A stretch of 64,000 nucleotides of DNA from Rhodothermales bacterium (GCA_017643395.1 JAEPNP010000003.1:428899-492898), one strand, 5' to 3'. Shown: positions 28,110 through 36,376, counted from the stretch's first letter. Notes: generated by a model not told the origin, from the letters alone. A program made the numbers and translations.

Positions 28110-28451
28110 TCAGCTGGACTTCTTTCCGCTCTGCAGGGCGTCAGCCATGGCGTCCGCCACCTTGGCAATCGTCTCCGGCTGGCTGTAGTAGCCGTTCTGA
28201 ATCTTCGACTGGATTTCGGCGCGGCGCGCATCGTCCAGAGTATCCAGATTTCGCATCGCTGCACGGGCGGCCGTCAGTTCCGGAGATTCCCGAACCGCGG
28301 ACTGGAGATCGATGGCGTCTGAAGTGCCCTGAGCGCCGGCCTGCTGGCCTGCCCGGGCGGCATCGCGTGCCTGACGGGCCTCCTGGGATTCTTCGGTGCG
28401 GCCCTGATTTGCGGCGGCAGTCGAAGCGGAGTTGATGCGCTGGATGTCCAT
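28110..28451 (-). CDS. flgM: Anti-sigma-28 factor FlgM
   Basis: The 113-residue protein has a long disordered N-terminal half and the FlgM C-terminal helices (LQSAVRESPELTAARAAMRN and RRAEIQSKIQNGYYSQPETI). FlgM binds FliA and is exported when the hook is finished. Placing it after fliS-fliD-chaperone, in a unit with a sigma-54-type site, fits a checkpoint role. It converges with the response regulator gene with 4 bp between the stops. Confidence 0.85.
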   Translation of the reverse strand: MDIQRINSASTAAANQGRTEESQEARQARDAARAGQQAGAQGTSDAIDLQSAVRESPELTAARAAMRNLDTLDDARRAEIQSKIQNGYYSQPETIAKVADAMADALQSGKKSS

Positions 28452-28482
28452 GTCGGATACCGGAAGAAGGGGGAAGTCGTTA

Positions 28483-28848
28483 CTAGCCGTGCAGGCTTTT
28501 GTTCAGCCTTCCCATGGGCACACCCTGGCGCTGCGCATAGCTGCGATTCGCCGTACGGAAGCGGGAAACCGCACTGATGGCGGCACCAAGACCTACGCGA
28601 GTCGTGCGCATGGCTTCAACCATGCGTTCGCCCTGGGCGTCCAGCGCGTCGCGGTCGGCCTGGGTCAACCCGTCGGCCTCAAGGTCGGCGGCCAACCGGC
28701 GAACCAGCTTGCCGCGGCGCTCCAGCAGTCCCGAGAACACCTCTACATCGCCGTCGTCGAGCGCCGCCAACATGGCGTCGCCGAGTTCGAGGATGGTGTG
28801 AACGGAGGGGTGATGCATGGATGGGAAGAGAGTTCTCTTCTCAAGCAT
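28483..28848 (-). CDS. Small helical flagellar export chaperone (FliT/FlgN-like)
   Basis: The 121-residue protein is predicted to be all-helical (ILELGDAMLAALDDGDVEVF, LLERRGKLVRRLAADLE) with an Arg-rich end (SYAQRQGVPMGRLNKSLHG). Its length and position between fliD and flgM suggest a FliT-type chaperone for FliD, or a FlgN-type one. A separate flgN candidate lies next to flgK, so FliT is favoured. ATG at 28848 is used. An upstream TTG and a later ATG at 28818 are possible. Confidence 0.6.
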   Translation of the reverse strand: MLEKRTLFPSMHHPSVHTILELGDAMLAALDDGDVEVFSGLLERRGKLVRRLAADLEADGLTQADRDALDAQGERMVEAMRTTRVGLGAAISAVSRFRTANRSYAQRQGVPMGRLNKSLHG

Positions 28849-28927
28849 CAAGGAGCGTGCCAGTCCCGTTTTGGACTCGCGGAGGCGGCAGTGACTGCCT
28901 CCTGTGACCGGAAATCGCGGTCAGGTC

Positions 28928-30421
28928 CTAGAAGAACCCGGTGGAGAAGGACCCGAGGAACTGCTGCTGTCCCTGGAAGAGGGAAATGGCTTCCTGGATC
29001 TTGGCGTATTGCTGCCGCAGCTGGTTTTCCCGGCGAGCCATCTTGTCGTCGAAGTCTTCCAGCTGATTGTTGATTCGCGTGATGCTCGTGTCCAGCACAT
29101 CGACCCTGTTGTCGAAGATGCCATCGGCCCCGAGGTAGCCGGAGATACGCGTGTCAATGCGGGTGGCGATGCCGTCCGCACCGGTGAAGAGCGCCTTGAA
29201 CGCGGCCGGATCGGCTTCGAGGGCTTCCTCGAACTCATCGTTGTCGGTAATTGAAAGGGTGCCGTCTTCGGAGATTTCGATACCGATTTCAGCGATGGAC
29301 TGAATCTGTCCGCTGGACTGTGACGTGACCGCAGCGGCTATGTCATTGCGCAGGTTGAACCGAAGGCTGCGCAGGGTGGGGTCGCCGGCGAACACGCCGC
29401 GGACCCCGAGGTCCCCATCGACCAACGTCGCGCCCGACAGTTGGGTGACGATGGTGTTGTACTTCTGAATGAAGTCGTCAATCTGATTCCTGACGCCTTC
29501 GGTATCCGGGCCCACTGTAAAGTCGAGCGAGGTGGACTGTACCTCTTTGAGGTTCAGCGTCACATCGTCAAGCGCATCGGTGACCTGGTTACTCGACCGG
29601 TAAATGGTCAGACCGTCCAGCACAAACTTGGAGTTCAGCTCTGAATTCGACTCGCTTGAGCCGATGTCGGTCACGTACCCACCACCCGTGCCGCTGGAAA
29701 CGGCGGCGTTCGTGATATCGAGTTGCGCCAACAGCCCGTTGGCGGAATCGGTGAACTGGAGGCGGTTCGCGTACCCGGTTTGCCCGGACCGAAGGGTAAG
29801 CCGCGCCGTGTCGGACGTCTCACTGACCACCGATGCGAGTGCTTTCTCGTCATCGTCGATGGTCTCAGCGGAGTTCGCCGCGTTCATCGCGTCGTTGATG
29901 GCGACCGAAATCTCCTGAAGGATGTCCTCGTCGGTGGATCCCGTCGGGTTCACGGTGACCGAGATGTCTTCGCGATTGTTCTCGTCGGCGTCCGTGGGCG
30001 CTGCCACCGAAATCGTGAAGGACTGCGAGCCGTTGGTATCGAAGAAGGAGCGCAGGGAGGTGCCCGCGCTGGTGTACTGCTGGCTCAGCCGGGTGTCGGT
30101 GCTCGCGAGACGCTGCACCTGCATGGTGTGGCTGCCACTGGCTGCGCCTGAGCCCGCGCCGGCGGTGAAGTAGGTTTCGTCCGAGAGCGATGCGGCTCGT
30201 CCGTCGAGTGGACTGGAAAGCACATCGGTGAAGCTCTCCATCAACGAGTGGAGACTCGAGACGGCGCTGTCGAGGTCACCGAGAATGTCGGACTGGCGCT
30301 CGGCCGTTTTCAGCCGCTGCTCGATGTCTCCTCGCGGCTGGCTCTCAATGCGTACGATCTGCTGCAGGAGCTGCTCGTACGGGTTATTGGCCATCAGGGC
30401 CCGGTTGATCGAACTCAGCAT
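28928..30421 (-). CDS. fliD: Filament cap protein FliD
   Basis: The 497-residue protein has FliD N- and C-terminal domains. The N part (NPYEQLLQQIVRIESQPRGD, later SGSHTMQVQRLAS) and the C part (about 270-495, with VRNQIDDFIQKYNTIVTQLS and a closing coiled coil MARRENQLRQQYAKIQEAIS) are recognisable. It caps the filament and promotes flagellin folding. It starts at ATG, 4 bp after fliS. Confidence 0.93.
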   Translation of the reverse strand: MLSSINRALMANNPYEQLLQQIVRIESQPRGDIEQRLKTAERQSDILGDLDSAVSSLHSLMESFTDVLSSPLDGRAASLSDETYFTAGAGSGAASGSHTMQVQRLASTDTRLSQQYTSAGTSLRSFFDTNGSQSFTISVAAPTDADENNREDISVTVNPTGSTDEDILQEISVAINDAMNAANSAETIDDDEKALASVVSETSDTARLTLRSGQTGYANRLQFTDSANGLLAQLDITNAAVSSGTGGGYVTDIGSSESNSELNSKFVLDGLTIYRSSNQVTDALDDVTLNLKEVQSTSLDFTVGPDTEGVRNQIDDFIQKYNTIVTQLSGATLVDGDLGVRGVFAGDPTLRSLRFNLRNDIAAAVTSQSSGQIQSIAEIGIEISEDGTLSITDNDEFEEALEADPAAFKALFTGADGIATRIDTRISGYLGADGIFDNRVDVLDTSITRINNQLEDFDDKMARRENQLRQQYAKIQEAISLFQGQQQFLGSFSTGFF

Positions 30422-30425
30422 TCAG

Positions 30426-30752
30426 TCAGGCTGCGCGTGCGGATCCTACAACGGCCGACTTCCAGGCATCCCGGAGACCCCCGAGAATTTCTGCCACCGG
30501 TTCCAGATCGCCGTTTGCCGAGTGATCCATGCAGAATGCGTAGATCGAATACAGCCGGCCTGCGATTTCGCCCCCTTTCTCCATATTGAGAGAGGCGATG
30601 AGTTCGCGAAGCACGGCTCGCAGCTTGTATCGGTCACCCCTGTGGCAGGAGGCGATTCCGAGGTCGTAGAGTTTTACGACCAGCTGCTCCGGAGTAGCAG
30701 ACATGATGGCCTGCTTCTGGTAGCTATCGAACCGGCTTTTTGGACTTGGCAT
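30426..30752 (-). CDS. fliS: Flagellin chaperone FliS
   Basis: The 108-residue helical protein has the FliS motif (YQKQAIMSATPEQLVVKLYD, then LIASLNMEKGGEIAGRLYSI). It binds flagellin and prevents early polymerisation. It starts at ATG and is first in a fliS-fliD-chaperone-flgM unit with a sigma-54-type site 35 nt upstream. Confidence 0.93.
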   Translation of the reverse strand: MPSPKSRFDSYQKQAIMSATPEQLVVKLYDLGIASCHRGDRYKLRAVLRELIASLNMEKGGEIAGRLYSIYAFCMDHSANGDLEPVAEILGGLRDAWKSAVVGSARAA

Positions 30753-30786
30753 CTGGGGGCAGACGGAATGTCAGGCTTGATGGCGG

Positions 30787-30801
30787 TCAAGAGCCGTGCC
30801 G
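30787..30801 (-). promoter_or_regulatory. Sigma-54-type promoter for the fliS-fliD-flgM unit
   Basis: The minus strand reads CGGCACGGCTCTTGA. GGCACG matches the -24 core and TTG matches the -12 core, with A replacing the last C. Its last base is 35 nt upstream of the fliS ATG. Confidence 0.55.
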
Positions 30802-30948
30802 TAGTGGTTCTGCGCGGCGGCGGGCTCGGCGGGCTCGATCCAGATTCGTTTCGGGGAAAACATTACCCGAGACCAACCGAATTTTGCCGCAGATCCGCAG
30901 GCTCTCCCGATTCGTATCGACCCGACTGTGCTGCCCTAAAGGGCCGGA

Positions 30949-31143
30949 TCAGAACTTTGCAGAGAAGCTGGAGCCCGGGCTGAAGCCGCCGGTGAGGTCC
31001 TGGGGAGCAATGGACCTGTTGGCGGCTTCCGCGGGGGAGGCCCACATCTCGATGCGCAGCGGCCTGAAGTGGGCAACGGAAATACGAGGCCTGAGCGGTG
31101 TATCGGCTCGCAACTGAAGGCCCTTAAGCATGGTCGGCTTCAT
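30949..31143 (-). CDS. Candidate 64-residue protein downstream of the Arg-rich gene
   Basis: An ATG (31143) seven bases after the stop of the Arg-rich repeat gene opens 64 codons, with strongly GC-biased third positions as in the neighbouring genes. The product is basic and has no membrane segment. Its end (GGFSPGSSFSAKF) has the same flavour as the end of the preceding protein (RSGTRFSGSF), two Phe in a Ser/Gly context. A short GCCCT/AGGGC hairpin follows the stop. Function is unknown. Coding status is inferred from position and codon bias only. Confidence 0.42.
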   Translation of the reverse strand: MKPTMLKGLQLRADTPLRPRISVAHFRPLRIEMWASPAEAANRSIAPQDLTGGFSPGSSFSAKF

Positions 31144-31150
31144 TTCCCGA

Positions 31151-32605
31151 TCAGAAGCTTCCGGAGAACCGGGTACCTGAGCGGGCAGGGCCCGTGGAAA
31201 AGGCTTCGTTCGACCCAGGAATGGTTGCTCCGGGCAGCGGACCGGTCTGTCCGATGGGGAAAGCGGCCATGAGCGTACCCATCCCTGCGGGACCGTGACT
31301 CGGTGCACCCGCCTTTGCTGATTCGGTCGACAGGCGACCCGGTGTCGAAGGGGAGGCGGTCTGCCGCGCGCGGTCACCCAGCGAGGCCAGCCCATCGCGT
31401 GGAGCGTCCGCGGTCACCCGAACCATTTCACCGTTCCTCATGGTTGCCTCGCCGACATAGTAGCTGACGTCCCTGGCGGAGCTTGCAGCCGGGGGGGTGT
31501 ACTTCGGCGCGGCAGGTCTGGCGCTGGAGGTGCGACTGCTCGACGTGCGCGCTCTCCGCGTTCGCACGACGGTCGGAATCACCCGCTCCTCGGCTTCCTC
31601 AGGGGCCGGCCCGCTGGATCGGGATTCCGGGGCCTCGCCAGTTTCGGGCGCGGCCGATCCGGGATCTGAAATGCGGGACTCGCCCTTGGTCTCGCGTGCC
31701 GGCGCGCCCGCGGTCTGATCGTCGGTCTCTCGTGCCGGCGCGCCAATGGTCTGATCGTCGGTCTCGCGTGCCGGCGCCCCCGCTGTCCGCGACGGCGCAC
31801 CGGCTTTGGTTGCCTGACCATACCTCACGCCGGAATACCGCTGCAGTTCGGCGTCCCGCTTTTCCAGCAGGCGTGCTTCGGCCATGGCCCGGTCCTGCCT
31901 CTCGCTGCCGGTTCTCCTGGAGGCGTGTCGGCGCTCGACTTCGGCGGCCCGGTTTTCGGCTTCCACACGGTTTCGATACTTCCTCCGGGCCGCAAGCCGC
32001 TCCGCGGCGTCCTCCCCGCGTACCCGTCCTTGCTCGCGGCCGTCGCGCTCCGCGATTTCGCCCGCGCGGCGAGTCCGCCAGCCTTTCCTCGCGCGGCTCC
32101 GCACGCCTTCCCGAGCGTCGGCGGCTTCGTTGCGCTGGTCACGTGCAGAGCCCCAACGGTCGGCGGCTTCGTTGCGCTGGCCACGGGCAGAGCCCGAACG
32201 GTCGGCTGCCTCGTTGCGCCGGCCACGGGCAGAGCCCGAGCGGTCGGAGACTTCGTCACGTCGGCCACGTGCAGAGCTCGAGCGGCCGGCTCCCTGGTGT
32301 TCGGCTTTGTTGTGGCTGCGCGACTCCGAGGAACGCAGGCGCGACGCCTTCTCGCTCGCCGGCTGCTGCGGTGCGGCCTGTGCGGATTGGGCCTTTCGTG
32401 ACTTGAGCCGTCCTTTGGCCGAAATCTGGACGGAATCGCGGTTCGAGTCGGATTTTCTTGAGCGAGCCGGATGGGCGACACCGCGTTTTGCGGATACGGA
32501 GGCGTGCGCCCCTGCGGACCGGAGCGAGTGGCCGCCGAGGGAGAAGACAGGCATGACTGGTAGAAGGCGATGAGTGCTGCATGGAGACTCAAGCCAAACC
32601 GGCAT
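31151..32605 (-). CDS. Arg-rich repeat protein under FliA-type control
   Basis: The 484-residue, strongly basic protein is very rich in Arg, Ala, Ser and Glu. Residues about 107-162 are four 14-residue repeats (SARGRRNEAADRSG type) and residues about 271-306 are three 12-residue repeats (GAPARETDDQTA type). A stretch near the N terminus (DSVQISAKGR) recalls segments in flagellar secreted proteins. There is no signal peptide or membrane helix. The gene lies between fliS and a perfect sigma-28 promoter. ATG at 32605 is used (a GGCAGGA sequence lies 9 nt upstream). ATG at 32554 is possible. I recognise no family. Confidence 0.6.
   Translation of the reverse strand: MPVWLESPCSTHRLLPVMPVFSLGGHSLRSAGAHASVSAKRGVAHPARSRKSDSNRDSVQISAKGRLKSRKAQSAQAAPQQPASEKASRLRSSESRSHNKAEHQGAGRSSSARGRRDEVSDRSGSARGRRNEAADRSGSARGQRNEAADRWGSARDQRNEAADAREGVRSRARKGWRTRRAGEIAERDGREQGRVRGEDAAERLAARRKYRNRVEAENRAAEVERRHASRRTGSERQDRAMAEARLLEKRDAELQRYSGVRYGQATKAGAPSRTAGAPARETDDQTIGAPARETDDQTAGAPARETKGESRISDPGSAAPETGEAPESRSSGPAPEEAEERVIPTVVRTRRARTSSSRTSSARPAAPKYTPPAASSARDVSYYVGEATMRNGEMVRVTADAPRDGLASLGDRARQTASPSTPGRLSTESAKAGAPSHGPAGMGTLMAAFPIGQTGPLPGATIPGSNEAFSTGPARSGTRFSGSF
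31688..31795 (-). repeat. Three tandem 36-bp in-frame repeats
   Basis: Units at 31688-31723, 31724-31759 and 31760-31795 encode GAPARETDDQT-type 12-residue repeats of the Arg-rich protein. Units one and two are almost identical. The third diverges at its end. Confidence 0.85.
32119..32286 (-). repeat. Four tandem 42-bp in-frame repeats
   Basis: Units begin at 32119, 32161, 32203 and 32245, each 42 bp, encoding 14-residue Arg-rich repeats. The DNA identity is high between the middle units, which suggests recent duplication, and the length is a multiple of three so the frame is kept. Confidence 0.9.
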
Positions 32606-32621
32606 TTATGGGGGTCCTGCC

Positions 32622-32636
32622 TCAGGTTTGACCTGA
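32622..32636. promoter_or_regulatory. Perfect 6-3-6 palindrome upstream of the Arg-rich gene
   Basis: TCAGGT and ACCTGA arms flank TTG on the plus strand. The palindrome lies 17 nt upstream of the 32605 ATG, inside the leader that follows the sigma-28 site. It could be an operator or an RNA hairpin near the ribosome-binding region. Confidence 0.35.
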
Positions 32637-32769
32637 GAAGGAGGGTGCGTGCCCCTTGAGTTGGGGCTCTACCAGCACGCTGCGCCAGCGGGGGATCGGC
32701 TGCGGGGGATGGGAAGAAGCTTCCGGGGGAGGACGCTCTTTCGGGCAGCGCGAAGTGGGCGCGAACGGG

Positions 32770-32796
32770 TTATCGGCCGGCAGGCAAAGCGATTTA
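32770..32796 (-). promoter_or_regulatory. Perfect sigma-28 (FliA) promoter
   Basis: On the minus strand TAAA (32796-32793), exactly 15 nt of spacer, then GCCGATAA (32777-32770) match the FliA consensus at every conserved position. It points to the Arg-rich repeat gene, leaving a leader of about 150 nt. Confidence 0.8.
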
Positions 32797-32832
32797 AGCC
32801 CGGGAGACCACTTTTTTCAGAACTGGCCTTTT

Positions 32833-32847
32833 TGGCATGTTTCCGGC
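32833..32847 (+). promoter_or_regulatory. Sigma-54-type promoter candidate for the glycosyltransferase unit
   Basis: The plus strand reads TGGCATGTTTCCGGC, satisfying GG-N10-GC with TGGCA at -24. It lies 107 nt before the small ORF at 32955 and about 35 bp from the divergent sigma-28 site. The rest of the 349 bp gap (32606-32954) holds no gene I can support. Confidence 0.45.
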
Positions 32848-32954
32848 ATGGGAGGGAGGTGCACAAAAGACCTTGCTAGCCCCAAATGGCAAATCCAGCC
32901 CGCATACATCCGCTTCCAGGCACCGGCGACTCCGGTCAGGACAAGGGGGAATGG

Positions 32955-33119
32955 ATGCATGATTTGACGCCCACTCTCTCGGACGAGGCCATGTTCAATC
33001 AGGACGGCATCGAACCGCTTCAGGTGTGGAGCGCAGAACAGGACAAGAAACGCCCCACTTCAGGGCTCCGACTCGTCGACAAGGACGAGCTCCAGGAAAA
33101 ACAGAATTCGGAAGGCTAG
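32955..33119 (+). CDS. Small protein of unknown function before the glycosyltransferase
   Basis: The acidic protein has 54 residues when started at the ATG at 32955, which has a purine-rich AAGGGGGA just upstream. An ATG at 32886 would add 23 residues but lacks a ribosome site. The end is Lys/Glu/Gln-rich. No membrane segment or known motif. The stop lies 17 bp before the glycosyltransferase start, so the two are probably co-expressed. Confidence 0.45.
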   Translation: MHDLTPTLSDEAMFNQDGIEPLQVWSAEQDKKRPTSGLRLVDKDELQEKQNSEG

Positions 33120-33136
33120 GCCTCCGGAGGTCGTCG

Positions 33137-34303
33137 ATGAGCTCCTCTCGCAAACTGAAGCGCAAGGGCGGCAAACACACGCTGTCCCTGTGCATGATCG
33201 TCAAGAATGAAGCCGACGGGCTCGAGAAATGCCTGAGCACGGCACGGCCTCACGTAGATGAGATAGTAGTCGTGGACACGGGCTCTACCGACGGCACGCC
33301 CGACATCGCCCGGCGATACGCAGATGTGTACGAGGAAATAGAGTGGCCGGACTCGTTCGCCGTGGCCCGAAACCACAGCCTGGATCTTGCCACGGGCGAG
33401 TTCATCATGATTCTCGACGGGGACGAATTCCTTCCTGACCCGCTGCACTGGCGCCGCATACGCAAATCGCTCGCTGCCAACGTCGCCTGCGTTCGCATGA
33501 CCGTGCGCAACCTGCTTGCCGATGATCAACTCATCGCCGCAGACCGGATGCGTCAGCTGCGCATCTTCCGCAATGCGCCGGAGGTCCGGTATGAAGGGCG
33601 GGTCCACAACCAGATTCAGGCCGGGGTCATCGCCTACGCGAATCGCACCGGCCATGGTCTCGTAGAATTGGACGCGGAGATCATCCACACGGGCTACGCA
33701 CACAGCGAGTCCCGGATGAAGGAGAAATACGCCACCCGCATGCACCTGCTCGAGCACGAGTTTGAGAATGCCCGCGACGCCCAGCACCGGGCGTACTACG
33801 GCTACCAGCTGGGTGTCGTGCACTATGTCATGCAGGAGTGGGACAAGGTGCTCGACCTGTACGGCGCTCTGGATTACGACGAGATGGAGAAGGGGAACGC
33901 CTTCTATACGCACCTTCTGGCCAGTCAGGCCGCACTGGCGGCCGGCCTCCCGGCCCGATCCCTCGTGCACTGCAACGCCATGTTCAATCTGGACAAAGAC
34001 GAGCCGGTGGCGTATCAGATCACCGGCATCGCTCTGCTCGCGGGGCACCAGTTCTCAGACGGTCTGCTCATGCTCCTGGAGGCGCTGTCCATGAGTGCTG
34101 AGGGCAGCCGTGCCCGCTTCATGCTCAATCCTGCCGTGCTCATGCGCAAACTCTCGCGCTTGTGTCGCTCGGCCGGACTGACGCGACACGCCGAGGCCTT
34201 CGAGCGACTGGAGAGGGCAGAAGAGTTCGATGCCGAACAGGCCAAAGAGGTTATACAGTCCCTCAAACTAGGCCTGGTCCAGGGTCAGCGCGCCGTGGCC
34301 TGA
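33137..34303 (+). CDS. Family-2 glycosyltransferase with helical-repeat C terminus
   Basis: The 388-residue protein has a GT-A fold at about 14-200 (LSLCMIVKNEADGLEKCL, VVVDTGSTDGTPDIA) with the metal-binding D-G-D at 94-96 (MILDGDEF). A TPR-like helical region of about 170 residues follows. The ATG at 33137 has GGAGG six bases upstream. An ORF open from 33026 is less likely. It sits directly next to the flagellin genes, which are convergent, and behind a sigma-54-type site, so O-glycosylation of flagellin is the most likely role. That is inference from context. Confidence 0.82.
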   Translation: MSSSRKLKRKGGKHTLSLCMIVKNEADGLEKCLSTARPHVDEIVVVDTGSTDGTPDIARRYADVYEEIEWPDSFAVARNHSLDLATGEFIMILDGDEFLPDPLHWRRIRKSLAANVACVRMTVRNLLADDQLIAADRMRQLRIFRNAPEVRYEGRVHNQIQAGVIAYANRTGHGLVELDAEIIHTGYAHSESRMKEKYATRMHLLEHEFENARDAQHRAYYGYQLGVVHYVMQEWDKVLDLYGALDYDEMEKGNAFYTHLLASQAALAAGLPARSLVHCNAMFNLDKDEPVAYQITGIALLAGHQFSDGLLMLLEALSMSAEGSRARFMLNPAVLMRKLSRLCRSAGLTRHAEAFERLERAEEFDAEQAKEVIQSLKLGLVQGQRAVA

Positions 34304-34343
34304 ACAAGGTCCTCAGGCGCGCAAAAAAAGGCCTGAAACCAGA

Positions 34344-34371
34344 AAAGGCCCCCCTTTGCAGGGAGGCCTTT
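34344..34371. terminator. Bidirectional terminator between glycosyltransferase and flagellin
   Basis: AAAGGCC-C-CCC pairs with GGG-A-GGCCTTT around the loop TTTGCA, with one C/A mismatch. Short T and A tracts flank it on both sides, and a seven-A run at 34323-34329 serves minus-strand RNA. It lies between convergent genes ending at 34303 and 34458. Confidence 0.7.
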
Positions 34372-34457
34372 CCGGTGCGGGCGGACCGCCATTCCGCCCA
34401 CAAACCCACGGGATTCGTGCCAGAACCGTTCCGTGTGGGTATTCAGATCTGAGTGCT

Positions 34458-35285
34458 CTAGAAGAGACTCAAGACGGACTGCGGGGCCGAGTTGGCCTGG
34501 GCGACGGCAGCAGTACCCGTCTGCTGCAGGATCTGCAGCTTTACGATTTCCATCTGCTCCTTGGCGAAGTCGGCATCCTGGATGCGGCTACGCGCAGCTT
34601 CGTTGTTGTTGATGGCGATGCCCAGGGCGTCCTGCTTGAAGGTCAGACGCTTCTGGTTGTCACCGATCGAACCAAGCTTGGTTGAGATGGTGGTGATTGC
34701 CGAATCGATGGAGCTCAACAGACCCGTGGCGTTTGCGGCCGAGGTCACGTTGATGTCACCGGTGGCGACCGCCAGCTGTGCAACCGACAGCGTTCCAACC
34801 GAGACGGAGAACGAGTCTGCAGTCTCAGCACCAACCTGGAAACTGAACGAAGTCGAGGTGAACAGCGAGGTGTTGTTGAACTTCGAATCCGTGAGGATGT
34901 CCGTGATCTCGTTGGAGAGCGCATCGAGCTGGTTGTCGATGTAGGAGCGCTCCGTTGAGCTCATGGTGTCGTTCGCCGCCTGCACGGTTTTCTCCTTCAT
35001 GGTCTGAAGGATCTCCATCACCGTGTTGAGGCTGCCTTCTGCGATTGTGAGCAGAGACTTGGCGTCGCCAACGTTCGAAAGCGCCTGAGCCTGGCCGCGA
35101 ACTTTTGCGTTCAGTTTCGTAGCGATCGAGTAGCCGGCTGAGTCATCCTCAGCAGCGTTGATCCGGCTGCCGGTGGCAAGGCGCAGCTGACGCATTCCGA
35201 GCTCGTTGTTCGAGTTCTGAAGCGTGCGCAGCGATTCCATCGACTGCAGGTTCGTCGAGATTCGGGTAAGGTCTCCGAAAGCCAT
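34458..35285 (-). CDS. fliC: Flagellin (copy 1)
   Basis: The 275-residue filament subunit has D0/D1 domains only: N-terminal motif ELGMRQLRLATGSRINAAED and GYSIATKL, C-terminal NNEAARSRIQDADFAKEQM and LQILQQTGTAAVAQAN. There is no large surface-exposed variable domain. The ATG has a strong AAGGAGGG ribosome site. It is about 75-80 percent alike by eye to the second copy 257 bp upstream. Confidence 0.96.
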   Translation of the reverse strand: MAFGDLTRISTNLQSMESLRTLQNSNNELGMRQLRLATGSRINAAEDDSAGYSIATKLNAKVRGQAQALSNVGDAKSLLTIAEGSLNTVMEILQTMKEKTVQAANDTMSSTERSYIDNQLDALSNEITDILTDSKFNNTSLFTSTSFSFQVGAETADSFSVSVGTLSVAQLAVATGDINVTSAANATGLLSSIDSAITTISTKLGSIGDNQKRLTFKQDALGIAINNNEAARSRIQDADFAKEQMEIVKLQILQQTGTAAVAQANSAPQSVLSLF

Positions 35286-35392
35286 TGTAGTTCCCTCCTT
35301 GGGATTGAAGACAAGTGCCTTAAGGGGAAGGCCATGAGATCGTCTGGGGTCGGCGTGCTGATGCCCGGGCTATAAGCGTAGTCACTTGGTTA

Positions 35393-35407
35393 CCGAGGGC
35401 GCTGCCA
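35393..35407 (-). promoter_or_regulatory. Weak sigma-54-like site before flagellin copy 1
   Basis: TGGCAGCGCCCTCGG has the TGGCA -24 core but only GG at -12. It is 108 nt from the start codon. No FliA-type site was found for this copy, so it may also depend on read-through from copy 2. Confidence 0.22.
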
Positions 35408-35542
35408 GAAAGGCGTCCGCAGTGGGCTTCGCTTTTTAAGGCGGGTGCCCGTGCGACAGGTTGCCGGCCTGTCTTATCTCATCTTGTCATTCTTTCTCTT
35501 TGTTTAGTTAATCCGGCCCCCCGTAAAGGGCCTTCCTTTGCC

Positions 35543-36376
35543 TTATTGCAGGAGCTGCAGGATGGACTGCGGGGCCTGGTTGGCCTGCGCCACCGCTGCT
35601 GTACCGGTCTGCTGCAGGATCTGCAGCTTTACGATGTGCATCTGCTCTTTGGCGAAGTCCGCGTCAATAATCCGGCTGCGGGCAGCCTCGTTATTGTTGA
35701 TGGCAACGTTCAGGGCCTCCTGTTTGAAGGTGAGGCGTTTCTGACTGTCGCCGATCTGACCCATCTTGTTGGAAATCGTCGTGATGGCCGAGTCGATGCT
35801 GCTCAGCAGGCCGGTAGCATTGGCCGCTGAAGTCACATTGATGTCACCAGTCGCGACGGACAGCTGGGCTACAGAAAGCGTCCCGATCGAGACCGAGAAG
35901 GTGTCTGATGCTTCTGCCTCGACGTGGAAGCTGAAACTTGAGCTCGTGAAGAGCGAGGCCGAGTTGAACTTCGTGTCCGTGAGGATGTCCGTGATTTCCG
36001 CCGAGAGGGCGTCAAGCTGGTTGTCGATGTACGAGCGCTCCGTGGAGCTCATCGTATCGTTGGCGGCCTGGACAGTCTTCTCCTTCATGGTCATGAGAAT
36101 CTCCATGACGGAGGAGAGGCTGCCCTCGGCGATGGTCAGCAGGCTCTTGGCGTCGCCTACGTTGGCGAGAGCTTGTGCCTGACCACGCACCTTGGCGCCG
36201 ATCTTGTTTGCAATGGAATAACCTGCCGAGTCATCCTCGGCCCGGTTGATCTTGCTGCCGGTGGCGAGTCGGAGCTGGCGGGTCCCGAGCTCAGAGTTGT
36301 TGAGCTGCATGGCCCGCAGAGCCTCAAGACTCTGCAAGTTTGTATTGATGCGGGAGAGGTCTCCGAAAGCACCCAT
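35543..36376 (-). CDS. fliC: Flagellin (copy 2)
   Basis: The 277-residue flagellin has the same short D0/D1 architecture as copy 1 (ELGTRQLRLATGSKINRAED, NNEAARSRIIDADFAKEQM). It starts at ATG. A FliA-type promoter lies about 52 nt upstream. The two copies differ mainly in the central segment and near the ends. No strong terminator separates them. Confidence 0.96.
   Translation of the reverse strand: MGAFGDLSRINTNLQSLEALRAMQLNNSELGTRQLRLATGSKINRAEDDSAGYSIANKIGAKVRGQAQALANVGDAKSLLTIAEGSLSSVMEILMTMKEKTVQAANDTMSSTERSYIDNQLDALSAEITDILTDTKFNSASLFTSSSFSFHVEAEASDTFSVSIGTLSVAQLSVATGDINVTSAANATGLLSSIDSAITTISNKMGQIGDSQKRLTFKQEALNVAINNNEAARSRIIDADFAKEQMHIVKLQILQQTGTAAVAQANQAPQSILQLLQ

Noticed and set aside
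32119..32286. Four 42-bp repeats considered as a CRISPR array
   Set aside because: The units are directly adjacent with no spacers and encode in-frame repeats.
35300..35540. A FliA-type promoter for flagellin copy 1
   Set aside because: TAAA and GATAA-like words occur but never with a 15 nt spacing and a good -10, so no site was called.
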